From Paenibacillus marchantiophytorum (GTDB lineage Bacteria > Bacillota > Bacilli > Paenibacillales > NBRC-103111): a stretch of 64,000 bases of DNA. The stretch is taken from positions 1 to 64,000 of the forward strand of contig NZ_BMHE01000037.1 in assembly GCF_014640555.1 (NCBI RefSeq), in the 5' to 3' direction. The notes beneath the pieces were generated by a model, which had not been told where the DNA came from, searched no databases, and was given only the letters and a program-made list of their open reading frames with translations. Shown piece after piece: positions 35,111 through 44,242 of the stretch (its first letter is position 1; each line of letters starts with the position of its first letter). The position numbers and the translations under genes are program-made.

Positions 35111-35266
35111 TTATTTATTTGGATTATTGCTGGATTCCTCAATGTTCCTAAGAGCTGCCGCTTTGGGTTTCTTTATGTAGCCAGCGTTCGAATTTGCTTG
35201 TGAATCCTTGCTTTGCTGATCGCGCTTATGATTATTCTTTTTAACCAATTCATACAAAAGACCCAC
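35111..35266 (-). CDS. Possible 51-aa ORF in the flavodoxin leader
   Basis: From GTG 35266 (AAGGGAG 11 nt upstream) to TAA at 35111, 21 nt before the flavodoxin start: a hydrophilic, basic peptide (LYELVKKNNHKRDQQSKDSQ, ending EESSNNPNK). An ATG at 35329 in the same frame has no ribosome binding site and lies over a Fur box. It could be a short protein or a decayed one. No family recognised. Confidence 0.35.
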   Translation of the reverse strand: MGLLYELVKKNNHKRDQQSKDSQANSNAGYIKKPKAAALRNIEESSNNPNK

Positions 35267-35300
35267 GGTCCGACACGCTCCCTTCCTACTTCTCCAAAGA

Positions 35301-35355
35301 TGAGAATGATACTCATTTGCATTAGTCATTATGAATGATAACTATTCTCAGTCAA
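35301..35355 (-). promoter_or_regulatory. Fur-controlled promoter of flavodoxin
   Basis: Minus strand TTGACT (35355-35350), 16 nt, CATAAT (35333-35328). One Fur box fills the spacer (35336-35350, TGATAACTATTCTCA) and a second lies just after the start site (35301-35315, TGAGAATGATACTCA); each matches 12 of 14 defined positions of the 7-1-7 motif TGATAATNATTATCA. Iron-loaded Fur would block the promoter. Confidence 0.8.
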
Positions 35356-35436
35356 GTTGTCAATATGTCTGTGACATTTTCATTAAAAAATAGCTAACAC
35401 GAAGAAGTATTCCCATAAAATTTCTCCAACCATTCC

Positions 35437-35466
35437 TTTACAGGCATATTCTTTGCGCGGTATATT
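35437..35466 (+). promoter_or_regulatory. Promoter of the first arsR-type gene
   Basis: TTTACA, 18 nt, TATATT. Same spacing and similar sequence (ATTCCTTTACAGG, GGTATATTTA) as the promoter at 44170 before the paralogous regulator, suggesting a common operator. Confidence 0.55.
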
Positions 35467-35490
35467 TACATAAGAAGGGAGATCGGTATC

Positions 35491-35850
35491 ATGGGCATGA
35501 CGATTACAACGATGAGTGCGCTTGCCGAGCCCAACCGCTTACACATTGTCGAGCTACTACGTGACGGCCCCCTTACGGTAGGAGAAATCACCGTACAACT
35601 TGGGCTAGCACAGCCACAGGTTTCCAAACACCTTCGTGTATTAAGTGATTGCGGTTTCGTTGAAGTGCACCCTAGCGCCAATCGGCGCATTTACACGCTG
35701 CAGCCTCAGCCGCTTATAGAGATGGATGCCTGGTTGGATTCATTCCGTCGCATGTGGGAAGAAAGATTCGACCGCTTGGACGACTATCTGAAGCTGCTTC
35801 AGAGCAAAGAGGAAAAGCAGAGCAGCACAGAAGGCGCGGAAGATAAATAA
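35491..35850 (+). CDS. ArsR-family winged-helix regulator (orphan)
   Basis: 119 aa. Winged helix at 8-80 (SALAEPNRLHIVELLRDGPL and LAQPQVSKHLRVLSDCGFV); no metal-site cysteines, so it belongs to the group usually paired with an AHSA1/SRPBCC protein. Strongly similar to the regulator at 44310 (shared SALAEPNRL, VELL.DGPL, QPQ.SKHLRVL, ANRR.Y.L). AAGGGAGA precedes the ATG. The expected downstream AHSA1 gene is absent; repeat R1 copy C begins 8 bp after the stop codon. Confidence 0.88.
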   Translation: MGMTITTMSALAEPNRLHIVELLRDGPLTVGEITVQLGLAQPQVSKHLRVLSDCGFVEVHPSANRRIYTLQPQPLIEMDAWLDSFRRMWEERFDRLDDYLKLLQSKEEKQSSTEGAEDK

Positions 35851-35857
35851 TCGGACC

Positions 35858-36045
35858 CAAAGGGAACTAGGATCCGCTATAATGCTGAAAACCGCCTAAT
35901 TCCACTCCAAGGGGAACTACGATCTGCTATTTCACCATTTCCCGGTCGGAATTCAACTTTTCCGCTTAAATAGCGTACCTCAGTTCCCTTTCATGCTACG
36001 TTTAACCCAGTTCCCGCCAATTAGCGGATCGTAGTTCCTTTTCGC
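35858..36045. repeat. Dispersed repeat family R1, copy C
   Basis: Inverted modules at about 35861 and 35913, direct modules at about 35966 and 36021, with spacers CACCATTTCCCGGTCGGAAT and CATGCTACGTTTAACCCAGT that match copy A on the opposite strand. A nested long hairpin can form. Nothing else is seen in 35851-36110. Confidence 0.7.
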
Positions 36046-36115
36046 GATACGTTTCTCTAGAATGAGCCGCTTTTGGCGTGTATTGGAGCATTGAAAGGCC
36101 TTTATTGGTTTGGAA

Positions 36116-36159
36116 ATAAAAAATGGCTGCCCCCAAGGTTTACACCTTGTGAGACAGCC
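36116..36159 (-). terminator. Terminator of the minus-strand ger operon
   Basis: Minus strand GGCTG ... CAAGGTGTAAACCTTG ... CAGCC followed by ATTTTTTATTT. Confidence 0.85.
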
Positions 36160-36224
36160 TCTTTGCTGTGATTATTAATCCCAGCTACTGATTCGTATTG
36201 CAGCAGCACAAGCTGCCGTGCCGT

Positions 36225-37313
36225 TCAGTTAATGATTCCAGGTCTAGTCAGCTTCACGGTGACATGCGGCTCTATCTTGATCCCTGGATAAACCTCATCC
36301 CAGTTCGACGTTTTCCAGTAGTCATGGTGAAAGGCAATTAACCTTCTGCCAATTCCCAAAGCATCACAGTTCATCTTCTGAAGTTTTTGAATGACTTGCC
36401 TCGCATCTTCTGTTAATTCTGCGGAAATAAACGCATTTAGTTTTTTTACATTGCTTTCATCGAACTGATGCTCCTGCGGATATTCCTCCACTTGAGCTTT
36501 CATCGTTAACTGGATATTAACTTGTACTTGTTGATCAACGATAGCAAGCTTCATCTGACTATGGGCTTTGTAGACCCGCAGCGTTAATAAGCTGCCAACT
36601 TTATTTGTGTTTTTTTCTGTTTTCACGCTAAAAGTTGCGGTTTCACCCATTTGTCCAGCCAATAACAAATAAATAGGCGATTCCGAATCGGATAGAAATC
36701 CTGACAAAACCTGGTTGCTAAAAAGGGCAACCCCCTTCACCCTGCTGCCGGAATGTCCAGGCCCCATATAGGGAAGTACAATATCCTGACCAGGATCATG
36801 GATAAACTTCAGAACGGATTGCAAATTGATATTCGGAACAATCGTGATCTTCTCAGCGCTGATTACTTGCCTGTCTAAGTTAACGATCAAGTCGGGCTTA
36901 TGCTTATGTTCATTGGCTAAGAAATCATTAGCTTTTCCATCGACAATGACAATTTTAGCGCTTAAAGCGCTTTTGGGATCTCGGTAAAACACATCCAGAA
37001 TATCACCCAGCTTATTTTTCGCCATTTTATCGCCAATAGCGACTAATCGATTCTTGGAAGTGTCCGGCGCTCTCGTTAGCTCTTTGGCAAGATTAACCCT
37101 CGTATCCCTTGGCGTATTGCCTTCTGCCGCGACTAAGCGCGGCTTGCTTTTTTTATCCACCACGACAAAAGTTGTCCTCAGGTTTTCTTGCGTCCCCTCA
37201 TCCAATCCCGTATTCAGAATCAGCCTTACATCCTTTAACAATATTTGATCCCAACAGCCTGTTAATACACATAAAAGCAGGCATAAGCTTACTGATTTAC
37301 ACCAAATTTTCAT
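36225..37313 (-). CDS. Spore germination receptor lipoprotein subunit C (GerAC family), operon 1
   Basis: 362 aa. Lipobox VLTGC with the family-typical CWD (Cys20-Trp-Asp). The Ger(x)C domain covers the rest, with YGIG-type start replaced by LILNTGLDEG. Anchored on the outer face of the spore inner membrane, where it completes a nutrient receptor with GerA- and GerB-type subunits. ATG overlaps the gerB stop by 4 bp (ATGA). Last gene before the terminator. Germinant unknown; expression normally forespore-specific. Confidence 0.92.
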   Translation of the reverse strand: MKIWCKSVSLCLLLCVLTGCWDQILLKDVRLILNTGLDEGTQENLRTTFVVVDKKSKPRLVAAEGNTPRDTRVNLAKELTRAPDTSKNRLVAIGDKMAKNKLGDILDVFYRDPKSALSAKIVIVDGKANDFLANEHKHKPDLIVNLDRQVISAEKITIVPNINLQSVLKFIHDPGQDIVLPYMGPGHSGSRVKGVALFSNQVLSGFLSDSESPIYLLLAGQMGETATFSVKTEKNTNKVGSLLTLRVYKAHSQMKLAIVDQQVQVNIQLTMKAQVEEYPQEHQFDESNVKKLNAFISAELTEDARQVIQKLQKMNCDALGIGRRLIAFHHDYWKTSNWDEVYPGIKIEPHVTVKLTRPGIIN

Positions 37314-38407
37314 TCTACCACCGTCTTATTTTTTCTGTGCTTCCACACGGAGACTGCAAATAGGAGAATAGGAAACCCATAGATCATGATTAAGGTTGCT
37401 TTCGAGAACCACTTATTGATCGTTTCCATTTGCAAGACGTCACTGGGCATCAAAACCAGCAGCCAACAAACCATGACCACGATGAAGGTTACCAGAGTAG
37501 GTTGGTTCACTTTCAATAACTTCTGAATACTCGTCGCAGCGAAAAAGACGTAATTTGCGATGGAGGTCATAACAATCGGAACCCAAAAAGACAGGAAGAT
37601 AAGATCAGTGCGCTCAAAAAATCGAAAGGAAACGGCTTTGAGCATATAAAGTACAGGCTCAGGCACGATATCCATTTCTTTCGGACTGAAAAATACAAAG
37701 CATGAAATTACGATAATCAAATAGAAAAGAGTAATGATAACGTAAGACAGCATCATTGTTTTCAGCACTGTTCGATCCTTTGATTGAATCTGCGGATAAA
37801 TCACGAACATCAGCTCAAAACCAGCCATGGCAATCGCCGCATTCTCTATCCCTTTGATAATAGACCCGCTCCCCGATATGCCAATCGGCAGCAGGTAAAG
37901 CACATTCCCCTTGAATAGAGGAAACATGACCAGGCCCAATAAGATAACGAAGATACTCGATAGAAGCACTTCAAACCGTACAATCATGCGCAAGCTCTCT
38001 TTGGCCAAATAAAAGGTGGTCAACATCATTAATGCCATAATGACCCATCTTGGCGTTGTCGGGAAAATCCATGAAGAAATAATTCTTGTGTAGTTTAATA
38101 GCACAATACTAGCCAAAGCAGTGAAATAGGCGATAAATAGAACGCTGACCACTCTGCCCAGCAGTTTTCCCACCAGCTTTGGCAAAATGTCCATCAGGGT
38201 CAGCTCCGGGTATCTCCGGCATATCCCCCAAATAAGCACAATGATAATTTGGGTCGTAATGCCAGCTAAAAGCAGCGATATCCAACCATCACCCGATGAG
38301 ATGGCGTGCAAGCCGAACGGCAACGTTAATGCGCCTTCACCGATAGCTGTTTGTATCGTAAAAAAGGCTAACTGTGTCGATGAGATCTTATTTTTTGTTT
38401 CTCCCAT
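37310..38407 (-). CDS. Spore germination receptor permease subunit B (GerAB family), operon 1
   Basis: 365 aa, about ten membrane helices, member of the APC-type GerAB/endospore germination permease family, which carries the germinant-binding pocket. N-terminal SSTQLAFFTIQTAIGEGALT and GDGWISLLLAGIT are family landmarks. Starts inside the last 20 bases of gerA1 and overlaps gerC1 by 4 bp, so the three are translationally coupled. Confidence 0.92.
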   Translation of the reverse strand: MGETKNKISSTQLAFFTIQTAIGEGALTLPFGLHAISSGDGWISLLLAGITTQIIIVLIWGICRRYPELTLMDILPKLVGKLLGRVVSVLFIAYFTALASIVLLNYTRIISSWIFPTTPRWVIMALMMLTTFYLAKESLRMIVRFEVLLSSIFVILLGLVMFPLFKGNVLYLLPIGISGSGSIIKGIENAAIAMAGFELMFVIYPQIQSKDRTVLKTMMLSYVIITLFYLIIVISCFVFFSPKEMDIVPEPVLYMLKAVSFRFFERTDLIFLSFWVPIVMTSIANYVFFAATSIQKLLKVNQPTLVTFIVVMVCWLLVLMPSDVLQMETINKWFSKATLIMIYGFPILLFAVSVWKHRKNKTVVE

Positions 38408-39845
38408 GTTTCACCGAGCCTCTCAACCATAAATTCCTCCACTTCTTCTGAGGTTTACTATCCTGAGGCCTCTGGTTCATTTGCCAAATGGACATTCGGA
38501 TAAATGTATCTTTCATTCCCTTCCAATTCAGTGGCGACAGCGGGTAGAAGTAAGGAATGCCCAGTACTTCCAGCTTGCACATGTGAATCAACAGGATGGA
38601 TAATCCAAAGGCGATTCCAAGAAAGCCAAATGAGGCTGCTAGAATCATAATGGGGAACCTGAGGATACGGAGCGTCTCTCGAAATTCGTACGAGGGCACA
38701 ACAAAGGAAGATATTGCCGTTAGTGCTACAACAACAATCATGATATTAGAGACAAGACCCACTCGGACAATGGCATCTCCGATAACCAATCCTCCTACAA
38801 CGCCGATGGTTTGTCCTACAGCCGAATGTAGACGCAGCCCCGCTTCTCGGATTAGCTCCACGGTTAACTCCATAAGCATCGCTTCCATAATCGGCGGGAA
38901 AGGGATATCAAGCACCGCGTTCTGCATGGGCAGCACTAATTCGTTCGGAATCGTCTCGAAATGGAAACTGACCACTGCGATATAAATGGCCGGCAGCGTG
39001 ATAGCGATGAAAAAACTGGAAACCCGCAGCAGTCGAAAAAAACTGCCATTCAGAATACGCAGATTGTAATCATCCGGAGATTGATAGAAAGCAAAGAAAC
39101 TTACAGGCAGAATAATGGCATTCGATGAACCATCGGCCAGCAGGGCGATGCGCCCCTCCATAAGATTGGCCGATACGCGGTCAACTCTTTCTGTACTCAG
39201 AACTTGTGGAAATGGTGAATACGGTGCATCTTCGATGAATTGTTCGACAATGCCAACCGAAGAAATATAATCAATGCTGATCTCTGCAATCCGCTTATTA
39301 ATCTCCTCGACAATTTCCAGATTCGCCAGTTGATCCATATAAACAATAGCCAACTTGGTGTCGGCTTCCAATCCAACATGGGCATAACGGATAGCTAGAT
39401 GCTGGCTTGTTATTTTTTTTCGAATCAGGTGCAAGTTAATATCCAATCGTTCAATGAATCCTTCATGCGAATTGCCCAGCACCTTTTCATTGACAGGCTC
39501 CGTAATGCTTCTCTGATAACTCGATGGGGTATGGAAGAGATACAGATCTGCATCATCATCGAAATAAATCACGCAATAGCCTCTTAATAAAGCGTCAACA
39601 GCTTGTTCGAGCAGACAGGTAATCTGCATCTGCCCCAAGGTTATGGTTTGCAGAAATTCTCCCTTTGCAGTGTGTTTAAGCGGCGTCAAAACACCATCTT
39701 GGATCGACTGCTCATTCACTAAAGTGATTAAGTAAACGATATGAATCGGTTTATGGTTCCAACTTAACGTATGTATAATTAAATCATTTGCATGATTAAA
39801 TTCCTTTTGAAAGTAGGTCCTTACATCTTGAGTTGAATGATGCAT
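38388..39845 (-). CDS. Spore germination receptor subunit A (GerAA family), operon 1
   Basis: 485 aa from ATG 39845 (AAAGGTG upstream); a TTG five codons earlier is unlikely. Large soluble N-terminal part (1-270) and about four to five membrane segments. Family blocks are present: DAPYSPFPQVLSTERVDRVS, LPAIYIAVVSFHFETIPNEL and ELIREAGLRLHSAVGQTIGV. GerA-type subunits form the oligomeric ion-channel part of the receptor. First gene of the minus operon, divergent from the second receptor operon. Confidence 0.94.
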   Translation of the reverse strand: MHHSTQDVRTYFQKEFNHANDLIIHTLSWNHKPIHIVYLITLVNEQSIQDGVLTPLKHTAKGEFLQTITLGQMQITCLLEQAVDALLRGYCVIYFDDDADLYLFHTPSSYQRSITEPVNEKVLGNSHEGFIERLDINLHLIRKKITSQHLAIRYAHVGLEADTKLAIVYMDQLANLEIVEEINKRIAEISIDYISSVGIVEQFIEDAPYSPFPQVLSTERVDRVSANLMEGRIALLADGSSNAIILPVSFFAFYQSPDDYNLRILNGSFFRLLRVSSFFIAITLPAIYIAVVSFHFETIPNELVLPMQNAVLDIPFPPIMEAMLMELTVELIREAGLRLHSAVGQTIGVVGGLVIGDAIVRVGLVSNIMIVVVALTAISSFVVPSYEFRETLRILRFPIMILAASFGFLGIAFGLSILLIHMCKLEVLGIPYFYPLSPLNWKGMKDTFIRMSIWQMNQRPQDSKPQKKWRNLWLRGSVKHGRNKK

Positions 39846-39891
39846 GCCCTCACCTTTCAATCTTTGATTTCTCCATTACAGGGTATTCTTC

Positions 39892-39907
39892 CGCGGTTTG
39901 ATCCGCG
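39892..39907. promoter_or_regulatory. Inverted repeat between the two divergent ger operons
   Basis: CGCGG / CCGCG arms around TTTGAT in the 137-bp gap 39846-39982. On the minus strand TGTATA followed 18 nt later by AAGAATA resembles a sigma-G promoter at 5 of 7 positions in the -10. No clear promoter on the plus side. Confidence 0.35.
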
Positions 39908-39982
39908 CTATACATTATTTCCCTTGGATAAAAATAGTTGGAATGGCAAAACCTAAAGGCAAACAAGCCCAAGGTGATAGCC

Positions 39983-40195
39983 ATGTTGTTATTCTTAGCC
40001 GCTCTAATCCTGCTCATAATTGGTCTTCCCTCCAAAAAAGTCCGTGAACAAGACAGCCGAATCGTGATTGCCTATGTCTCTTTATTCCTATTAGGCCTTA
40101 TTCTCTCTGTACTTCATTTAACCGGAACGTTGTACATCCTCTCGACCTTATTTCAAAATGTGATGCACAGCATCGTTGTAAAGGCAGGCGCTTAA
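39983..40195 (+). CDS. Small two-helix membrane protein of ger operon 2 (D-type subunit)
   Basis: 70 aa from ATG 39983, with AAGGTGAT upstream; the frame is open to a TTG at 39938 but without a site. Two hydrophobic helices (LLFLAALILLIIGL and VSLFLLGLILSVLHL) joined by a charged loop (SKKVREQDSR). Some germinant-receptor operons of Bacillales encode such a small two-helix protein that modulates receptor output. It is followed at once by gerA2. The minus operon has no equivalent. Confidence 0.7.
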   Translation: MLLFLAALILLIIGLPSKKVREQDSRIVIAYVSLFLLGLILSVLHLTGTLYILSTLFQNVMHSIVVKAGA

Positions 40196-40196
40196 T

Positions 40197-41747
40197 ATGT
40201 CTTTTTTAGATAAGCTGCTCAAAGGAACCACTGTCCCTGCACCTCCCCCCCTTCATCAGGAATCAGCCCGGTTGCAAGCGCTCGCCGATCTGCAATTGAG
40301 TGCTAGCCTGGAAGAAAACTTGGCTGCAATCAAAGAAACTATTCAACATGCATCAGATTTAATCGTTCGTGAAATTATTTTGCAAAGCGAGGAAAATCTG
40401 GATATTCGAGCAGTTGTTATGTACATTGACGGACTAGCGGAGAAAGATATTGTTCATCAATGCGTCATACTTCCACTTATGAAAATGGAGCAAACAACGG
40501 AGATAACGCTAAGCTATATCGAGAATTATGTGATTACAGCCAGTGGAATCAAGCGGGAGACCACTTTGAAGGAAAGCATCTCAGGGCTTCTGTATTCGAG
40601 CACACTGCTGATCATCGATGGGTTTGCTGAGTCATTGCTTATCACATCCGAGGGATGGGAACATAGATTCGTCTCCAAGCCTACCGTAGAGCCGATCATT
40701 CGGGGGCCTCAGGATGCTTTTAATGAGGTGCTTAGAACCAATACGGCTTTAATCAGAAGGAAAATCAAAGATCCCCAACTCGTTTTCTATCCGATTCAAA
40801 TTGGTACTCGCACATTAACGGATGGTGTTGTCGCTTATTTGCAGGACGTCGCCAACCCCAGCATTGTGAAAGAGGTTAAACGGAGACTTTCTTTGGTTGA
40901 TACGGAGGGCATTTTGGATAGCGGGCAATTGGAAGATTATTTGGAGGATTCACCGCGCTCCCCCTTCCCGCAAGTCAGCTCGACGGAGAGAGCGGATAAG
41001 GCTGCGGCAGCTCTTCTAGAGGGGAAAATTGTTGTGCTTGTGGATGGCACGCCATTCGCTCTGCTCATGCCGATTACATTTCCAGAATTCCTGCTGTCGA
41101 CTGAGGATTATTATACCAACTATCTAGCGGTTACAATGCTGCGTTGGGTTCGGTTCTTCGCAATCATGATGGCGCTTATGCTTCCCTCCATTTATATTGC
41201 GATTACTTCTTATCACCAAGAAATGCTGCCGACGCAGCTGATGCTTGCGATTGCAGCCAATCGCAGCGGGATTCCATTCCCAGCTTTCTTCGAAGCCTTG
41301 ATTATGGAAATCAGTTTGGAACTTCTGCGGGAAGCCAGTCTTCGTCTTCCAGGCTCCATGGGACAAACGATCGGTATCGTTGGCGCATTAGTGATCGGAC
41401 AAGCGGCTGTACAAGCGAATATCGTCGGTCCGGTGCTAACCATCATCGTGTCGTTTACCGCTATCGGGACCTTCGTCATTCCCAATTATAATGCGTCGCT
41501 CGCCATCCGTTTCCTCCGCTTCCCATTAATGGTCTTTGCCGCAGTCTTCGGCATTTTTGGCATCGTCTTTGGCACCAGTATGATTCTTATTCATATGATC
41601 CATTTACGTTCTTTTGGGGTCAACTATCTGGCTACATTGACACCTCAAACGTTAAGTGCTGTAGACGATTCCTTCGTTTTCAAAAAACCTTCCTATGCCT
41701 TGAATTATCGACAACGATTTCTTGGACTTAGAAAGCAAAAACCTTAG
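40197..41747 (+). CDS. Spore germination receptor subunit A (GerAA family), operon 2
   Basis: 516 aa. Same blocks as operon 1 (DSPRSPFPQVSSTERADKAA, LPSIYIAITSYHQEMLPTQL, ELLREASLRLPGSMGQTIGI) but clearly diverged, with a longer basic N-terminus. Membrane segments in the last 230 residues. ATG lies one base after the stop of the small membrane protein. Confidence 0.94.
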   Translation: MSFLDKLLKGTTVPAPPPLHQESARLQALADLQLSASLEENLAAIKETIQHASDLIVREIILQSEENLDIRAVVMYIDGLAEKDIVHQCVILPLMKMEQTTEITLSYIENYVITASGIKRETTLKESISGLLYSSTLLIIDGFAESLLITSEGWEHRFVSKPTVEPIIRGPQDAFNEVLRTNTALIRRKIKDPQLVFYPIQIGTRTLTDGVVAYLQDVANPSIVKEVKRRLSLVDTEGILDSGQLEDYLEDSPRSPFPQVSSTERADKAAAALLEGKIVVLVDGTPFALLMPITFPEFLLSTEDYYTNYLAVTMLRWVRFFAIMMALMLPSIYIAITSYHQEMLPTQLMLAIAANRSGIPFPAFFEALIMEISLELLREASLRLPGSMGQTIGIVGALVIGQAAVQANIVGPVLTIIVSFTAIGTFVIPNYNASLAIRFLRFPLMVFAAVFGIFGIVFGTSMILIHMIHLRSFGVNYLATLTPQTLSAVDDSFVFKKPSYALNYRQRFLGLRKQKP

Positions 41748-41765
41748 ACAGTTGGAGGAACCTTC

Positions 41766-42866
41766 TTGCTCTCACCAAATCTGACGACCAAACAAACACT
41801 TTTGCTTCTTTGTTTTACTGTCTATGGCACGCTCTTTTTTACGCTGCCGCGCAACTTGACACAAGCAGCAGGACACAACGGCTGGCTATCGATTCTAATC
41901 GGCAGTCTATTGGTCATTCCGATTATCTGGTTAATCTCAGAAGTAGGCTCATCCATGCAGGAGAAAAGTATTATCGCCTATTGTTTAAGTCTATTCGGAC
42001 CTATCTTTGGACGCGTCTTTGCGCTCCTGTTGCTAGGTCCTCTACTCCTTTTTTCAGCAATTACCGTCCGCATCATTACAGAATTATTCGTTACGCTAAT
42101 ACTGCCGGAGACTCCCCTCGAACTCATTATTATCATGATGCTAATTCTAAGATATTACTTAGCTCACGGCGGAATACTGTCCATTGCACGTTGGAGTGAG
42201 GTTATTTTACCTGGCATTGCTGCATTAATGCTGATTTTATTTGTACTCTCATTGGAAAATGTCGAGTTCCAGCGCATGCAGCCTCTTTTCAACGCCTCGA
42301 TGCTGGCTACGCTCAAAGGCTCCTTGGGTATCTGCAGCGCGTTCTCGGAAATGACGCTGGTGCTATTTATTTATCCACAAGTCAAAAATAAAAGCAAAAT
42401 GATTCATACGATGGTTTGGACAACAATTATCGTTACCTTTTCGTTCGAGATCGTCTTTCTTGTTACCTTGGGCACCTATGGCAGCGCATTTACGCAACGA
42501 CTCACCTTCCCAGTTATGGAATTAATTAAAGATATTGCCATCTTTGAATTTATTGAACATCTGGAAAGTCCCTTTCTAGCGCTATGGATTTTCCTGAACT
42601 TAACCAAAGGGACATTCACCTTTTATTGTTGTTGTACCGGCTTCCAAGATTGGTTTGGAACTAGCCATTTTCGTGGCCTTATGATTCCGATAAGTGTAAT
42701 TGTCTTCTATTTGTCTTTAATTCCTGACAACGTTTATAACGCCATAGTCGAATACGAAATTGCGAAAGGCGCGGTCTTCTGCTTCTACGCACTGCTTCTT
42801 CTAACCATTCTATGGCTTGCTGGCAAGTTGAAAGCAAGGAGATCCGCACATGAAGAAAACCGTTAA
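41766..42866 (+). CDS. Spore germination receptor permease subunit B (GerAB family), operon 2
   Basis: 366 aa with about ten hydrophobic helices; opens LTTKQTLLLLCFTVYGTLFF and AAGHNGWLSILIGSLLVIPI. Start TTG 41766 is set by GGAGG 7 nt upstream; no ATG fits. Probable ligand-binding transporter-like subunit of the second receptor. Overlaps gerC2 by 17 bp. Confidence 0.92.
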   Translation: MLSPNLTTKQTLLLLCFTVYGTLFFTLPRNLTQAAGHNGWLSILIGSLLVIPIIWLISEVGSSMQEKSIIAYCLSLFGPIFGRVFALLLLGPLLLFSAITVRIITELFVTLILPETPLELIIIMMLILRYYLAHGGILSIARWSEVILPGIAALMLILFVLSLENVEFQRMQPLFNASMLATLKGSLGICSAFSEMTLVLFIYPQVKNKSKMIHTMVWTTIIVTFSFEIVFLVTLGTYGSAFTQRLTFPVMELIKDIAIFEFIEHLESPFLALWIFLNLTKGTFTFYCCCTGFQDWFGTSHFRGLMIPISVIVFYLSLIPDNVYNAIVEYEIAKGAVFCFYALLLLTILWLAGKLKARRSAHEENR

Positions 42867-44076
42867 AACCATGCTCCTGCTAAGCTTGTTGCTAACTTTA
42901 ACTACCGGTTGTTGGAATCGGCATGAATCTGATAAAGTCGAATATGTCTTAGCGGCGGGCATTGATATCAACGATCGTGGACAAATCGTGCTAACTGTCC
43001 TCACCCCCGTTCTAGAAGAAATGAAACCTTCCGGCGGGCTTAAGGGCGAACAAAAAAAAACCTTGAGTGTTGCAGGCAATACAACCTTCGAGGCAGCGCG
43101 CAATTATATTAAAATCACCGGAAGAAAGCTCTTCTGGGCTCATTTGCAGGTGCTCTTGATCGGCGAACAAGCGGCTAAAACCAATGCACGTCAATACTTG
43201 GACTTCTTCTCATCAGACCCCGAACTCCGGGGGACCGCTAATATCGCTATGGTGAGTGGACGTGCGTTGGATCTACTGGAATCCAGTCCTGATATTTCCA
43301 CCCTATCTTCAAGATATATGAAAGACCTCTTGTCGAATACGGACTTGGAAGGCAAATCCAGTAAAGTATTGTTAACTGAATTCCTTCGCAAGCTTGCGGA
43401 ACCTATCGGCGGCCAGCCTTTCATGCCGATTCTCCATTTAATCGAACAAAATGATTATGTAAAATCGATAGTCGGCATGAAGCCTTACCAAGGAAAAGAT
43501 ACCCATCAATCCTCCTTATTCTATGCTTCCGGCTCAGCCGTATTTCATAATGGTCAACTTGCAGGAACGTTGAGCGGTCAGGAGACACGAGGTTTTTTGT
43601 GGGCAATAGAAAAGTTGAAATCTGCGATCGTTGTAGTCCCCTGCCAGAACGAAAAGGATTGCCACATATCGCTAGAATTAGCGGGAGAGAAAAAGAGCGT
43701 CAGAAGGGTTACCTATACAGATGGCCAAGCCACCATCCGCGTTCATATTGCTTTGGAATTCAATATTGGCGACAAAGCGAGCACTACTTTCAAAACAGAT
43801 GAGAAATCGATTGCCTATTTAGAGGAACAATTCGCCAAAAAGGTCGAAAACGAAGTGAAAGTGGCTTTCCAAAAAATAGCTGTGGACTATCAATCAGATA
43901 TTTTTGCTTTCGGCAATTACTTGGAAGATAGGAATCCCAGGCAGTGGAAGCAAATCAAGGATCGATGGGAGGAGTCGATCCTACCGCATGCTGATCTTGA
44001 TGTTCAAGTGAAAGCCAAGCTTCGGAGAACGTCCAGGAACTTGTATTCTCCCTGGGTGAAATCCCAGGAATTGTGA
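42850..44076 (+). CDS. Spore germination receptor lipoprotein subunit C (GerAC family), operon 2
   Basis: 408 aa. Lipobox TLTTGC followed by WNRHE (Cys21). Family start VLAAGIDINDRGQIVLTVLT and the NYIKITGRKLFWAHLQVLLI block are clear. AAGGAGAT precedes the ATG. Completes the second receptor. A weak hairpin (GAAACC/GGTTTC) follows at 44078. Confidence 0.93.
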   Translation: MKKTVKTMLLLSLLLTLTTGCWNRHESDKVEYVLAAGIDINDRGQIVLTVLTPVLEEMKPSGGLKGEQKKTLSVAGNTTFEAARNYIKITGRKLFWAHLQVLLIGEQAAKTNARQYLDFFSSDPELRGTANIAMVSGRALDLLESSPDISTLSSRYMKDLLSNTDLEGKSSKVLLTEFLRKLAEPIGGQPFMPILHLIEQNDYVKSIVGMKPYQGKDTHQSSLFYASGSAVFHNGQLAGTLSGQETRGFLWAIEKLKSAIVVVPCQNEKDCHISLELAGEKKSVRRVTYTDGQATIRVHIALEFNIGDKASTTFKTDEKSIAYLEEQFAKKVENEVKVAFQKIAVDYQSDIFAFGNYLEDRNPRQWKQIKDRWEESILPHADLDVQVKAKLRRTSRNLYSPWVKSQEL

Positions 44077-44161
44077 GAAACCCTCTCAGGTTTCACGCCC
44101 CTTCCGCCTATTCCGCCCCTTACTTCCATGCGTTGGCGGGGGTAAGTTAATCCCACTTAAC

Positions 44162-44199
44162 AATATTCCTTGACAGGAATATTCCATTAGAGGTATATT
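44162..44199 (+). promoter_or_regulatory. Promoter with palindromic operator before arsR/AHSA1
   Basis: TTGACA (44170-44175), 18 nt, TATATT (44194-44199). A perfect 9-bp inverted repeat (AATATTCCT, TGAC, AGGAATATT; 44162-44183) is centred on the -35 box, the usual position of an ArsR autoregulatory site. Confidence 0.7.
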
Positions 44200-44242
44200 T
44201 AATACAAGGACGGTACATACCTAAGAAACGAGGTGGCCTGAT

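Noticed and set aside
35267..35329. Extension of the leader ORF to ATG 35329 (72 aa)
   Set aside because: No ribosome binding site and the first codons overlie a Fur box and the likely transcription start.
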